This document shows positions 44,599 through 52,583 of a stretch of DNA of 64,000 nt, in pieces. Made by a program: the position numbers and the translations under genes. Numbering within the stretch: position 1 is the first letter of the stretch; each line of letters begins with the position of its first letter. The DNA comes from Breoghania sp. (lineage in GTDB: Bacteria; Pseudomonadota; Alphaproteobacteria; Rhizobiales; Stappiaceae). Under the pieces are notes generated by a model. It saw only the letters and a list, made by a program, of their open reading frames with translations, made no database searches and was not told the origin of the DNA. Location of the stretch: assembly GCF_963674635.1 (NCBI RefSeq), contig NZ_OY771475.1:3609501-3673500 (forward strand), read 5' to 3'.

Positions 44599-45173
44599 AG
44601 CAGCTTGATTGCCGCGAACCCGGCAATGAGCATGACCATAAAAACGGTAAAGACGAGGCCGAGGCGCTTTTCGATGAAATTCCGGATCGGCGGGCCGAAC
44701 AGATAGAGCAGGCCCGCAACGAAGAAGAAGCGCACACCGCGGGCGATGATGCTGGCAATCGTGAAAACCGCGAGGTCGAGCCCGGTCGCACCGCTGGCGA
44801 TGGTGATGACCTTGAAAGGGAAGGGCGTGACGCCTGCGATCAGCACCGCCCAGGCACCCCAGTCGTTATAGCGGGTCTTGAATGTTTCGAACGCGTCCAG
44901 ATAGCCGTAGAAGGCAAGGATCGGTTCGGCGATCTGTGCAAACAGCAATGCGCCAATGGCATAGCCCGCGAGCCCTCCGGCGACGGATGTGATCGTGCAC
45001 AGAAGGGCCAGCGTCCAGGCCTTCGTCCGCTCCGCCAGAACCATCGGGATCAGCAGCATGTCGGGCGGGATCGGGAAGATGGAGCTTTCCGCAAATGAAA
45101 CCGCCCCCAGCGCCATCCTGGCGCGTGGTCCGGCAGCGAGCGACATGGTCCAGTCGTAGAGGCGTCGAAGCAT
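44595..45173 (-). CDS. DedA/YqaA family membrane protein
   Basis: A 192-residue inner-membrane protein of the VTT (DedA/YqaA/SNARE-associated) group. It has FAESSIFPIPPDMLLIPMVLA (the E-x-x-x-P-x-P-G-like motif of the family) and AWAVLIAGVTPFPFKVITIASG. About five to six hydrophobic segments are seen. DedA proteins are implicated in lipid-carrier recycling and membrane homeostasis, while YqaA-type members are uncharacterised. The start at 45173 (MLRRLYDWTMSLAAGPRA) is the usual N-terminus. The gene is translationally coupled to dsbB. Confidence 0.88.
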   Translation of the reverse strand: MLRRLYDWTMSLAAGPRARMALGAVSFAESSIFPIPPDMLLIPMVLAERTKAWTLALLCTITSVAGGLAGYAIGALLFAQIAEPILAFYGYLDAFETFKTRYNDWGAWAVLIAGVTPFPFKVITIASGATGLDLAVFTIASIIARGVRFFFVAGLLYLFGPPIRNFIEKRLGLVFTVFMVMLIAGFAAIKLL

Positions 45174-45328
45174 GAAACGCTCTTTAGCCTCGGCGGGTCG
45201 GCAAGTCCATTGCCATGATCGTGAACGCGCGACGCAGTTGTGGTGCACGGTGTGCATTTCGCTGTGCAAGAGCGATTGACGCGGGCTCAGCCGCCGCTAT
45301 AGTCGCGCTCGATTTCACGCTCGTGAAA

Positions 45329-45415
45329 GCCCCCGTGGCGGAATTGGTAGACGCGACGGATTCAAAATCCGTTGTCTTTGCGGACGTGCCCGTTCGAGTC
45401 GGGCCGGGGGCACCA
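45329..45415 (+). tRNA. tRNA-Leu (anticodon CAA)
   Basis: Complete class II tRNA: acceptor GCCCCCG/CGGGGGC, D-arm, anticodon stem ACGGA/TCCGT with loop TTCAAAA (anticodon CAA), a long variable arm, T-arm with TTCGAGT, and an encoded CCA end. Confidence 0.95.
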
Positions 45416-45561
45416 CGATCTGGCGTCTGTCTTAATCCCCCATCATTCCAGTCCTACCTTTCCTTGACGGATGGATCATCCATGCGCGGCGTATGTCTGC
45501 GCGTGTTTGCGACAGGTCTTGGGACAGACCTTGGGACAGGGCTTTCGGGCAAAGCGTCTGC

Positions 45562-45599
45562 AATGAAAAACGGCGGGAATGCTCCCGCCGTTTTTCATT
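45562..45599. terminator. Bidirectional intrinsic terminator
   Basis: A perfect 17-bp stem: arms AATGAAAAACGGCGGGA and TCCCGCCGTTTTTCATT, loop ATGC. The A-tract on one side and T-tract on the other let it stop both the tRNA-Leu transcript (+) and the htpG transcript (-), whose stop codon is 26 bp away. Confidence 0.9.
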
Positions 45600-45625
45600 G
45601 GCACGACATGGGGCGTGGGCGATCT

Positions 45626-47614
45626 CTAGCCGAGTCCTTTTTCCATGACGCGCGCCAGGCGGTCCGCAAAGGCTGCGGGATCCGAGGGGCGTTCGCCGTC
45701 CAGAATGCGGGCCTGATCGAAGAGAAGCCAGGACGCATCCTCGGTAAAGGCCTTGGCCGACGCATCATCCAGATGACCGGCCAGCGCCTTGACCAGCTCG
45801 TGGCGGGGGTTCATTTCGAGAATGGGCTTGGAACCGGCCCCACCGGGCGCGCCGTCGCGGCGGCTCATCAGCTTCTCGAACTGGCGGTCGGGCCCGCCTT
45901 CCGGGGCGACAAGGCAGACAGGGCTTTCCGCGAGGCGCGAGGAAATGCGCACATCGCTCACCGAATCACCCAGCGTTTCTTTCACGTAAGCGACGAGGGC
46001 GGCGACATCCGCCTTGGTGTCAGGTTCGTCGGTGTCCTTCTTGTCCGCCTCTTCGGGCATCGGGATGGCGTCAAGATCGGCCGCACCTTGGGTGATGGAG
46101 CGGAAGGGCTTGCCGTCATAGCCAAGGGCCACCTGCACCCAGAAGGCATCGACCGGGTCGGACAGCAGCAGCACCTCCACGTCACGGGCGCGGTAACCTT
46201 CAAGCTGCGGGCTCGCCTTCACAGCTGCCTCGTTGTCGCCGATGGCATAGAAGATCTGGGTCTGGTTTTCCTTCAGATCGGCGACGTATTCGGCCAGCGT
46301 GCGCCAACCGTCACCGCTGCGGGTGGTCTTGAAGCGGGTCAGCGCCAGAAGCTTGTCGCGGCGCTCGAAATCCTCATAGAGGCCTTCCTTGATGACCGGA
46401 CCGAAGGTCTCCCAGATCTTGATGTATTTCTCCGCATCATTGTCGGCGAGCTTCTGGAGTTCCGACAGCACACGGTTGGTGACGCCCTTGCGAATCGCCT
46501 CAAGAACCGGGTTGGACTGCAGCATTTCGCGCGACAGGTTGAGCGGAAGGTCCTGCGAATCGACCACGCCGCGCACGAAACGCATATAGGCGGGCAGCAG
46601 CTCCACATCGTCGGCAATGAAGACGCGGCGGACATAGAGCTTCACGCGCCCCTTGCGGTCGGGATCGAAGAGATCGAAGGGCGTCATGGAGGGCACGAAG
46701 AGCAGCACGGAATACTCGTGCCGGCCTTCCGCGCGGTAGTGCAGGGTCAGGGCCGGGTCGTCGAACTGGCGTGAGACGTGATTGTAGAATTCCTTGTACT
46801 CGTCCTCGCTCACCTCGGACTTGGAGCGTGCCCAAAGGGCGGAACCGTCGGCGATCTCGCGTTCCACGATCTTCGGGGCGGCATCCGTGTCCGCCGTTTC
46901 GGCCTTGTCTTCGCTCTCTGCGGCCTCGGCCTCATCCGTGTCCGCAGGCGCTTCGGTGGCGAGCACGATCGGCACGGGTACGTGGGCGGAATATTCGCGC
47001 ACGATGCGTTCGATCTCATAGGCCTCGGCATAGGACCTGGCATCCTCGGCCAGGTGCAGGATCACGCGCGTGCCACGGGCGGGCGCCGTCTCAAGATCGG
47101 CGGGCTCCACGGTGAAGCTGCCCTGTCCGTCGGAGCGCCAGACCCAGGCTTCATCGGAACCTGCGGCGCGGCTCACCACGTCCACATTGCTTGCCACCAT
47201 GAAGGCGGAATAGAAGCCGACGCCGAACTGGCCGATCAGGGCCTGGCCGTCTTTCGCCTCACCGAGGTTTTCCAGGAAGGCTCGGGTTCCGGAGCGCGCG
47301 ATGGTGCCGAGATTGCCAATCAGCTCCTCGCGGCTCATGCCGGTGCCATTGTCGCAAATGGTCAGCGTTCCGGCAGCCTTGTCCGTCTCCAGGCGAATGC
47401 GGAACCCCTCGTCGCCCTCGATGAGTTTCGGCTCCGTCAGCGCCTGCTGGCGCAGGCGTTCGCAGGCATCGGCCGCGTTGGAAATCAGTTCGCGCAGAAA
47501 GATGTCCTTGTTGGAATAGACTGAATGCACCATCAGGTGCAGCAGGCGCGCGACTTCGGCCTGAAATTCGTGTGTCTGGGGCGTCGCTTCCGCGGTTCCG
47601 GCGCTTTTGTTCAT
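45626..47614 (-). CDS. htpG: Molecular chaperone HtpG (bacterial Hsp90)
   Basis: A 662-residue ATP-dependent chaperone. The N-terminal GHKL ATPase domain has FLRELISNAADACERLR, DNGTGMSREELIGNLGTIARSGT and GQFGVGFYSAFMVA. The middle domain includes RRVFIADDVELLPAYMRFVRGVVDS and DLPLNLSRE. The C-terminal dimerisation domain follows. An acidic linker of about 30 residues (about 216-246, rich in Ala, Glu and Asp) separates the first two domains and is longer than in E. coli. It is preceded by a GAGGGAG ribosome site. Heat-shock control by the RpoH encoded at 13.6 kb is likely, but no clear sigma-32 site was found. Confidence 0.95.
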   Translation of the reverse strand: MNKSAGTAEATPQTHEFQAEVARLLHLMVHSVYSNKDIFLRELISNAADACERLRQQALTEPKLIEGDEGFRIRLETDKAAGTLTICDNGTGMSREELIGNLGTIARSGTRAFLENLGEAKDGQALIGQFGVGFYSAFMVASNVDVVSRAAGSDEAWVWRSDGQGSFTVEPADLETAPARGTRVILHLAEDARSYAEAYEIERIVREYSAHVPVPIVLATEAPADTDEAEAAESEDKAETADTDAAPKIVEREIADGSALWARSKSEVSEDEYKEFYNHVSRQFDDPALTLHYRAEGRHEYSVLLFVPSMTPFDLFDPDRKGRVKLYVRRVFIADDVELLPAYMRFVRGVVDSQDLPLNLSREMLQSNPVLEAIRKGVTNRVLSELQKLADNDAEKYIKIWETFGPVIKEGLYEDFERRDKLLALTRFKTTRSGDGWRTLAEYVADLKENQTQIFYAIGDNEAAVKASPQLEGYRARDVEVLLLSDPVDAFWVQVALGYDGKPFRSITQGAADLDAIPMPEEADKKDTDEPDTKADVAALVAYVKETLGDSVSDVRISSRLAESPVCLVAPEGGPDRQFEKLMSRRDGAPGGAGSKPILEMNPRHELVKALAGHLDDASAKAFTEDASWLLFDQARILDGERPSDPAAFADRLARVMEKGLG

Positions 47615-48299
47615 CCCGGTTTCTCCCTCATCCTTTTCGCAAAACGTTGCTGAAAACCGTCAATTGCCCGTCGCGAAGCGGTCCGCGCCATGGCGGGGCA
47701 GATATTGGGGGTTTTGCGATGAGGTTCAAGGCTGCGAAGCGCGCCCGTCATTGCCCCGTGGGCGGAACATGGCGCAGGGCAAGCCGGAAAGGGCCGGAGA
47801 GAAGACGTTCACAGCGAAGCCGGACAATAAAAAGGGCCGGAAAAACCGGCCTTTCAAGATGCGTCAGGTGGCCCGGTCCATTACCAAGTCCCCGGGGGGC
47901 TGGGGGGCTGAAAAATCCGAAGTCTCGGCAGAACCGGGCCGTCTGAGGCAACGATTGAACTATGTTTGCCCAAAGTGTCGTCGCAAGGGCGGCATTGGGG
48001 CAAAAATATGAATTTCATTTCTCTGGCTAAAACATCGTGGGAAAGCCGGATCGACTGACGATGGTCTTCCTTGTTCCGCAAAGGTACAGGGGTGGGGCGC
48101 GCGGTGCGACACGCGGCGTCGTTTTTGGGCGCTTGGCGCTTGCCACAGGGCTGCGCGCTGCGCATCATGTTTGTGTGACGGCTCAGCGTCCCGTCAGCAG
48201 GTTCTTGCGGAAAACAACTGATTTTCGTGCAAGAGGACTTGCTTTCGCGCGAAGCCGGGCCCGTCGCCAGACCTGGATGAAGACAGCGAGGGAGGCGTC
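47615..48299. other. Long intergenic region upstream of htpG
   Basis: 685 bp between divergent htpG and the DUF2794 gene, with no credible coding frame. It contains an orphan minus-strand terminator and potential RNA structure, listed separately. Confidence 0.55.
47828..48003 (-). ncRNA. Candidate structured small RNA upstream of htpG
   Basis: The minus strand ends in an intrinsic terminator: GGCCGG-TTTTT-CCGGCC stem (47851-47835) followed by a T-run at 47833-47829. Upstream, GGCCCGGT and ACCGGGCC can pair over about 70 nt, with an inner CCGA-GAC-TTCGG hairpin. A weak -10-like CATATT is near 48008. Length would be about 175 nt. It matches no RNA family that I recognise, and the 5' end is a guess. 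Confidence 0.35.
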
Positions 48300-48692
48300 A
48301 TGAGCGAGGCCGAAGAAAGTCTGTCGATGCGCGGTGGAACGGTCCAGTCGACCTATTCGTCCCCATCCGCCGCGCCGAGCAAACCCGTTCCGGTTTCCAT
48401 ATCCTTCAACCGGCGGGAACTGAATCAGATCCTCAGGGTCTATGGACGAATGGTGGCGGACGGCGAATGGCGCGACTACGCCATGGACTTCCACAAAGAC
48501 AAGGCGATCTTCTCGATCTTCCGACGAACCAGCGAAATGCCGCTTTATCGCATCGAGAAGGATCCCAAAAACGCCCGCAGGCAGGGGGCCTATTCGGTCG
48601 TTGCTGCGGGGGGGATGATCCTCAAGCGCGGTCACGACCTCGACAAGGTTCTGCGCGTCTTCGAGAAAAAGCGGCATCTCAGTCTGGTGTGA
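48300..48692 (+). CDS. DUF2794 domain protein
   Basis: A 130-residue protein conserved in alphaproteobacteria. After about 30 variable residues it has the family core ISFNRRELNQILRVYGRMVADGEWRDYAMDF (about 36-66), DKAIFSIFRR and PLYRIEKDPKNARRQGAYSVVA, ending in GHDLDKVLRVFEKKRHLSLV. There are no membrane segments. Function is unknown. The basic, aromatic-rich core could bind nucleic acid, but this is inference. Confidence 0.88.
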   Translation: MSEAEESLSMRGGTVQSTYSSPSAAPSKPVPVSISFNRRELNQILRVYGRMVADGEWRDYAMDFHKDKAIFSIFRRTSEMPLYRIEKDPKNARRQGAYSVVAAGGMILKRGHDLDKVLRVFEKKRHLSLV

Positions 48693-48751
48693 GCCTGACA
48701 AGTCGTTAGGATCGCGGGTTCCGCCTCCTCCCGATACCGGACCTTGCGTTC

Positions 48752-49117
48752 ATGTCGCTGCGCCCGCCAAAACGTTTTTCCAACTCTTTCGACGCCGACC
48801 CGATCGAAAGGGCGCTGGAACACGAGGTTCTGGCGGAGAAGGCGTCCACGCTGGGGCGCCTGCAAAAGCGGCTTGAGAAGGCGCTTGCGCGGCTGGCGGA
48901 CGGCACGGCCGACATGGCCGATGAGCAAGCATCGCACGATCCGCAATACGCGCGGGCGCTGGCGGAGGCCGGTGAAGCGCTTTGGTATGTGGTCATTCAG
49001 CGCGAATTGTGCGGGTTGCGGGTAAACGGTGCCTTTTACCGGGATTTCCAGGTCCCGAAGGCTGTCATCCTCGCCATGGGCCCAACCTCCGCATCGAAGC
49101 CACGACCCGTCGAATAA
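48752..49117 (+). CDS. Small conserved protein of unknown function
   Basis: A 121-residue soluble protein. The first half is a helical, charged segment (DPIERALEHEVLAEKASTLGRLQKRLEKAL by position 16-45). The second half has EALWYVVIQRELCGLRVN and YRDFQVPKAVILAMG. It resembles short uncharacterised proteins of Hyphomicrobiales; I cannot name a family with certainty. It follows the DUF2794 gene by 59 bp and is probably co-transcribed with it, and converges with thpR. Confidence 0.65.
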   Translation: MSLRPPKRFSNSFDADPIERALEHEVLAEKASTLGRLQKRLEKALARLADGTADMADEQASHDPQYARALAEAGEALWYVVIQRELCGLRVNGAFYRDFQVPKAVILAMGPTSASKPRPVE

Positions 49118-49129
49118 GCGCAAGCAGCT

Positions 49130-49669
49130 TCAGGCCGCCAGCGGATAGGCTTCCTCGATGAGATAAGGGCCACCGCCAGTGGAGGCTTTCGAAGAAAACA
49201 GCACGAAACGGCCTGCCGTGAAGGGCGGGGCCTGGAAATCGCCATGCATGGAAAGCCAGCGCGCCACTTCATCCGCGCTTGAGCCGCCGCGCAGGCGGCA
49301 CAACGTCATGTGCGGGGTGAACTTGCGCCGTTCGGCCGGCAGGCCCAGGCGCTGGACGATGCGTTCCTGTTCCGCCTGAAGTTCGGCCAGCTCCGGCGTC
49401 GGCTCCACGCGGGCGAAGATCGAATGCGGCTTGTCCTTGCCAAAGGCATCGAGCCCGCCAAGCCGGATCTCGATGGGATCGCGGTGGATACGGCCCAGCG
49501 CGTCGGCGACTTCGTCGGCCAGCCTGTCCTCGATATCGCCAATGAAACGCAGGGTGATGTGATAATCGCCGCGCTCGATCCAGCGGGCGTTTCGCAATCC
49601 GCCAGAGAGCAACGACAATCTCATGCCGATATCGGCCGGAATCTCCAGGCCGGTAAAGAGACGCGGCAT
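49130..49669 (-). CDS. thpR: RNA 2',3'-cyclic phosphodiesterase
   Basis: A 179-residue 2H phosphoesterase (LigT/ThpR). It carries the two HxT signatures HIT (His37, Thr39) in DYHITLRFIG and HMT (His120, Thr122) in FTPHMTLCRL. The N-terminus MPRLFTGLEIPADI is typical. It hydrolyses 2',3'-cyclic phosphates at RNA ends; the cellular role is not settled. Single gene, convergent with the preceding gene. Confidence 0.92.
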   Translation of the reverse strand: MPRLFTGLEIPADIGMRLSLLSGGLRNARWIERGDYHITLRFIGDIEDRLADEVADALGRIHRDPIEIRLGGLDAFGKDKPHSIFARVEPTPELAELQAEQERIVQRLGLPAERRKFTPHMTLCRLRGGSSADEVARWLSMHGDFQAPPFTAGRFVLFSSKASTGGGPYLIEEAYPLAA

Positions 49670-49784
49670 GGCTCCTCCTCCCGTTGCTTATCCGAGGTCA
49701 GTGTGAGGGAGGCGCAAGAGCGATGGCAAGTGCGGATGGCCCCCGACAGGGCGCGCAGACCATGTTTCTTGTGCAATTGCGAAA

Positions 49785-49812
49785 AGGGCCGCCGCAATGA
49801 TGCGGCGGCCCC
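49785..49812 (-). terminator. Terminator of the aldo/keto reductase gene
   Basis: On the minus strand a stem of GGGCCGCCGCA and its complement with an ATCA-type loop is followed by CTTTTC. It is 34 bp after the stop codon of the aldo/keto reductase. Confidence 0.7.
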
Positions 49813-49845
49813 TCACAATCGGGCAATGTGAAAAGAGGAAGCGGA

Positions 49846-50901
49846 TCAGGGGCAGGGGCTGCCGTGGATCTGGTAGATCGTGTTGATTCGCGAAATTGCC
49901 TCTTCGCTCAGCTCCACATTCGCCGCGTCGATGTCCTCGGTGAGCTGTTCGGGCTTGGTTGCGCCGATGATCACGGAGGTCATGAAGGGGCGGGAATGGG
50001 CGAAGGCCAGCGCCATCGCCGTCGGCGACAGGCCCAGTTCCTGCGCGAGATCGAAATAGGCCTCCGCCGCCGCTTCCGTGCCCGGCGTCTGGTACCGCTG
50101 CTGGCGGTCAAAAAGGGCCCAGCGGGAGCCTTCGGGGCGCGCGCCGTCACGATACTTGCCGGTCAGAAGCCCTTGCGCCAGCGCGGAATAGGCGAGCAGG
50201 CCGACCTGTTCGCGCGCCTCGATTTCGGCCAGGCCGGTCTCGAAGGTGCGGTTGAGCAGCGAATAGGCGTTCTGGATGGAGACGACGCGCGGCAGGTCGT
50301 GCTGATCGGCGGCCTGCAGGAAACGCATGGTGCCCCAGGCGCTCTCATTGGAAAGCCCCACGTGGCGGATCTTGCCGGCCTTCACCAGATCGGCCATGAC
50401 CTGAAGCGTTTCCTCGATCGGGGTCTCGTCGGCGGCGGGCTGCGGCGGCTGCCAGATCGTCGGGTTGGAGCCGAACTGCGAGACCTCGCGATCCGGCCAG
50501 TGGATCTGGTAGAGGTCGATATAGTCGGTCTGAAGCCGCCTCAGGCTCTTGTTGACGGCTTCCTCGATCTGGGCGCGGTTCAGGCGGCCTTCGGAGCCGT
50601 CATCGCGGAACCAGCGATTGACCGTGCGCCCGACGACCTTGGTCGCCAGGATCACCTTGTCGCGTGTGCCGCGAGACTTGAACCACGAGCCGACGATCTT
50701 TTCCGTGCTTCCTTGCGTCTCTGCCTTGGGCGGGATGGAATAAAGCTCGGCCGTGTCGAAGAAATTGATGCCGCGTTCCAGTGCCATGTCCATCTGGAGA
50801 TGGCCTTCGGCTTCGGTATTCTGCTGGCCCCAGGTCATGGTGCCGAGGCAGATGGAGCTGACTTCGATATCGGTACGCCCGAGTTTGCGCATTTCGATCA
50901 T
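49846..50901 (-). CDS. Aldo/keto reductase (Tas-like)
   Basis: A 351-residue NADPH-dependent oxidoreductase with a TIM-barrel fold. The catalytic tetrad is visible: Asp and Tyr in FFDTAELYSIPP (about 49-58), Lys in ILATKVVGR (about 87) and His in YQIHWPDRE (about 125). The C-terminal cofactor part has VIIGATKPEQLTEDI. The sequence is closest in style to Tas/YghZ-like reductases, and its natural carbonyl substrate is unknown. The start follows an AGGA site. Confidence 0.9.
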   Translation of the reverse strand: MIEMRKLGRTDIEVSSICLGTMTWGQQNTEAEGHLQMDMALERGINFFDTAELYSIPPKAETQGSTEKIVGSWFKSRGTRDKVILATKVVGRTVNRWFRDDGSEGRLNRAQIEEAVNKSLRRLQTDYIDLYQIHWPDREVSQFGSNPTIWQPPQPAADETPIEETLQVMADLVKAGKIRHVGLSNESAWGTMRFLQAADQHDLPRVVSIQNAYSLLNRTFETGLAEIEAREQVGLLAYSALAQGLLTGKYRDGARPEGSRWALFDRQQRYQTPGTEAAAEAYFDLAQELGLSPTAMALAFAHSRPFMTSVIIGATKPEQLTEDIDAANVELSEEAISRINTIYQIHGSPCP

Positions 50902-50986
50902 GTAGACGTCCTGAGTTCATTGGGAGGAGAGGGCGTGAGGCGCTCTTCTCATGGTCTTATTGGGGTGGAAAACACTTGGTGGGTGC

Positions 50987-51637
50987 TCAGTCTTTCCGTG
51001 CTTCCGGTGCGGTGATCTCGGCGATCAGGGCTTCGACATCGGGAAGGATGCGGGAGACGATCACGTCCACGCCTTCGGAGGTCGGATGCATGCCATCGCT
51101 CTGATTGAGCGCAGGCGTTCCGGCGACCCCGTCAAGAAAGAAGGGATAGAGGCGCGCGCCATATTCTTCGGCAAGATCCGGGTATATGGGATTGAATTCG
51201 CGCTCGTATTGCGGGCCCATGTTGGGCGGAGCGATCATGCCCGCCAGAAGCACGGGCAGGCCGCGCGCCTTCAGTTGGTCCAGCATGGCGGCAAGGTTGC
51301 GGCGCGTCTCCTGGGGGCGGATGCCGCGCAGCGCATCGTTCGCGCCGAGTTCCAGGATCACGCCGTCCGCCTTTTCGCCCACCGACCAGTTGAGACGGGA
51401 GAGCCCGCCGGAGGTCGTGTCGCCGGAGACGCCCGCGTCGATCACGATCACGTCATGACCGCGCGCCTTGAGGGCGGCCTGAAGCTTGTCCGGGAAGCCA
51501 TCGCCGGGCGGCAGGCCGTAGCCGGCGGTCAGGCTGTCGCCCAGCGCCACCAGGGTTATGGGCGCAGCCGAGGCGAGCGCCATGGGACCCATCGCAGCGG
51601 CAACAAGGACGGTGATCATCACGGCGAAGAAACGCAT
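50987..51637 (-). CDS. tesA: Periplasmic arylesterase / thioesterase I
   Basis: A 216-residue SGNH/GDSL hydrolase. A signal peptide (to about Ala25) precedes block I LGDSLTAGYG (Ser35). Gly in block II and GAND in block III (ILELGANDALRG) form the oxyanion hole. Asp181 and His184 in DGMHP complete the triad. It hydrolyses esters and thioesters, including acyl-CoA and lysophospholipids, in vitro. Divergent from ybbA-ybbP, as in E. coli, which strengthens the identification. Confidence 0.92.
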   Translation of the reverse strand: MRFFAVMITVLVAAAMGPMALASAAPITLVALGDSLTAGYGLPPGDGFPDKLQAALKARGHDVIVIDAGVSGDTTSGGLSRLNWSVGEKADGVILELGANDALRGIRPQETRRNLAAMLDQLKARGLPVLLAGMIAPPNMGPQYEREFNPIYPDLAEEYGARLYPFFLDGVAGTPALNQSDGMHPTSEGVDVIVSRILPDVEALIAEITAPEARKD

Positions 51638-51856
51638 GGGCCCTCTGGATAGATTCGCTCAAGCCACCATATTGGGCTGAATGCGTGGCTTTGCGCCACT
51701 GGAACACGTTCGCTTGCGGGTCGCCAACAGGCATGCTGTGGCCATCAGGACAGGCGCGCGCGTCTGCGTGGACAGATGCCCTGCTATCGATACGCACAAG
51801 TTGCCCGCCGGATCAGGATACCTGATCTGGGTTTCAAAACGCGAAGGACAAGGCCT

Positions 51857-52582
51857 GTGGATCAAACCATCGCCCAGAATTCGGCGATCTCTCTGCGAGA
51901 CGTCCATCTTTCGCTCGGCAACGGGGCTGCCCGTGTGCACATCCTCAAGGGCATCGATCTCGATATCGCGCGCGGCCATTCGGTCGGCATCATCGGCCCG
52001 TCCGGGTCGGGCAAATCCACGCTTCTCATGGTGATGGCGGGGCTTGAGCGCGCCGACAGTGGGCGGGTCGTTGTGGCCGGAACGGACATCACGACCCTGG
52101 CCGAAGACGAACTTGCCCGCTTCCGGGGGCGGCATGTGGGCATCGTCTTCCAGTCGTTCCATCTGGTTGCCAACATGACCGCGCTTGAAAATGTCGCCGT
52201 GCCGCTGGAGCTTGCGGGCGAGGCGCAGGCCTTCAAGCGTGCGGCCGATGAGCTGGCCGCGGTCGGCCTCAAGGATCGCCTCAATCATTACCCTTCTCAA
52301 CTTTCCGGCGGCGAGCAGCAGCGCGTCGCCATGGCACGTGCGCTGGTCACATCGCCGGAAATCCTGATCGCGGACGAGCCGACGGGCAATCTCGACGAAA
52401 ACACCGGCGGGACCATCATCGATCTGATGTTCGAGGCGCAAAAGCGCCATGGCACGACGCTGGTTCTGGTCACCCATGATCGTTCTCTCGCCGAGCGCTG
52501 CACCACCAGCGTGCGCATCCATTCCGGCGTGATCGATGCCGACCATGTCGCCAAACCCGCGTCCGCCACAGCGGGGCACTGA
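51857..52582 (+). CDS. ybbA: ABC transporter ATPase YbbA
   Basis: A 241-residue ATPase of the MacB/LolD/FtsE class. Walker A GPSGSGKST, Q-loop VFQSFHLVANMTALENV, signature LSGGEQQRVAMARAL, Walker B ILIADEPTGNLD and switch VLVTHDRSLAERC. The GTG at 51857 has AAGGA 8 nt upstream; a longer frame upstream is not conserved in character. The next gene starts one base after its stop. The pair probably extracts a substrate from the membrane or acts mechanically, like other type VII ABC systems. Confidence 0.9.
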   Translation: MDQTIAQNSAISLRDVHLSLGNGAARVHILKGIDLDIARGHSVGIIGPSGSGKSTLLMVMAGLERADSGRVVVAGTDITTLAEDELARFRGRHVGIVFQSFHLVANMTALENVAVPLELAGEAQAFKRAADELAAVGLKDRLNHYPSQLSGGEQQRVAMARALVTSPEILIADEPTGNLDENTGGTIIDLMFEAQKRHGTTLVLVTHDRSLAERCTTSVRIHSGVIDADHVAKPASATAGH

Positions 52583-52583
52583 C

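Noticed and set aside
45215..46774. Long plus-strand open frame opposite htpG, and similar long frames opposite the helicase, substrate-binding proteins and NCS1-kinase.
   Set aside because: They are antisense to strongly supported genes, have Arg/His/Gly-biased composition typical of complementary-strand frames in GC-rich DNA, and contain no domain.
47607..48011. Plus-strand frame upstream of the DUF2794 gene.
   Set aside because: Low-complexity basic composition, overlaps the htpG start region and a terminator hairpin; no ribosome site.
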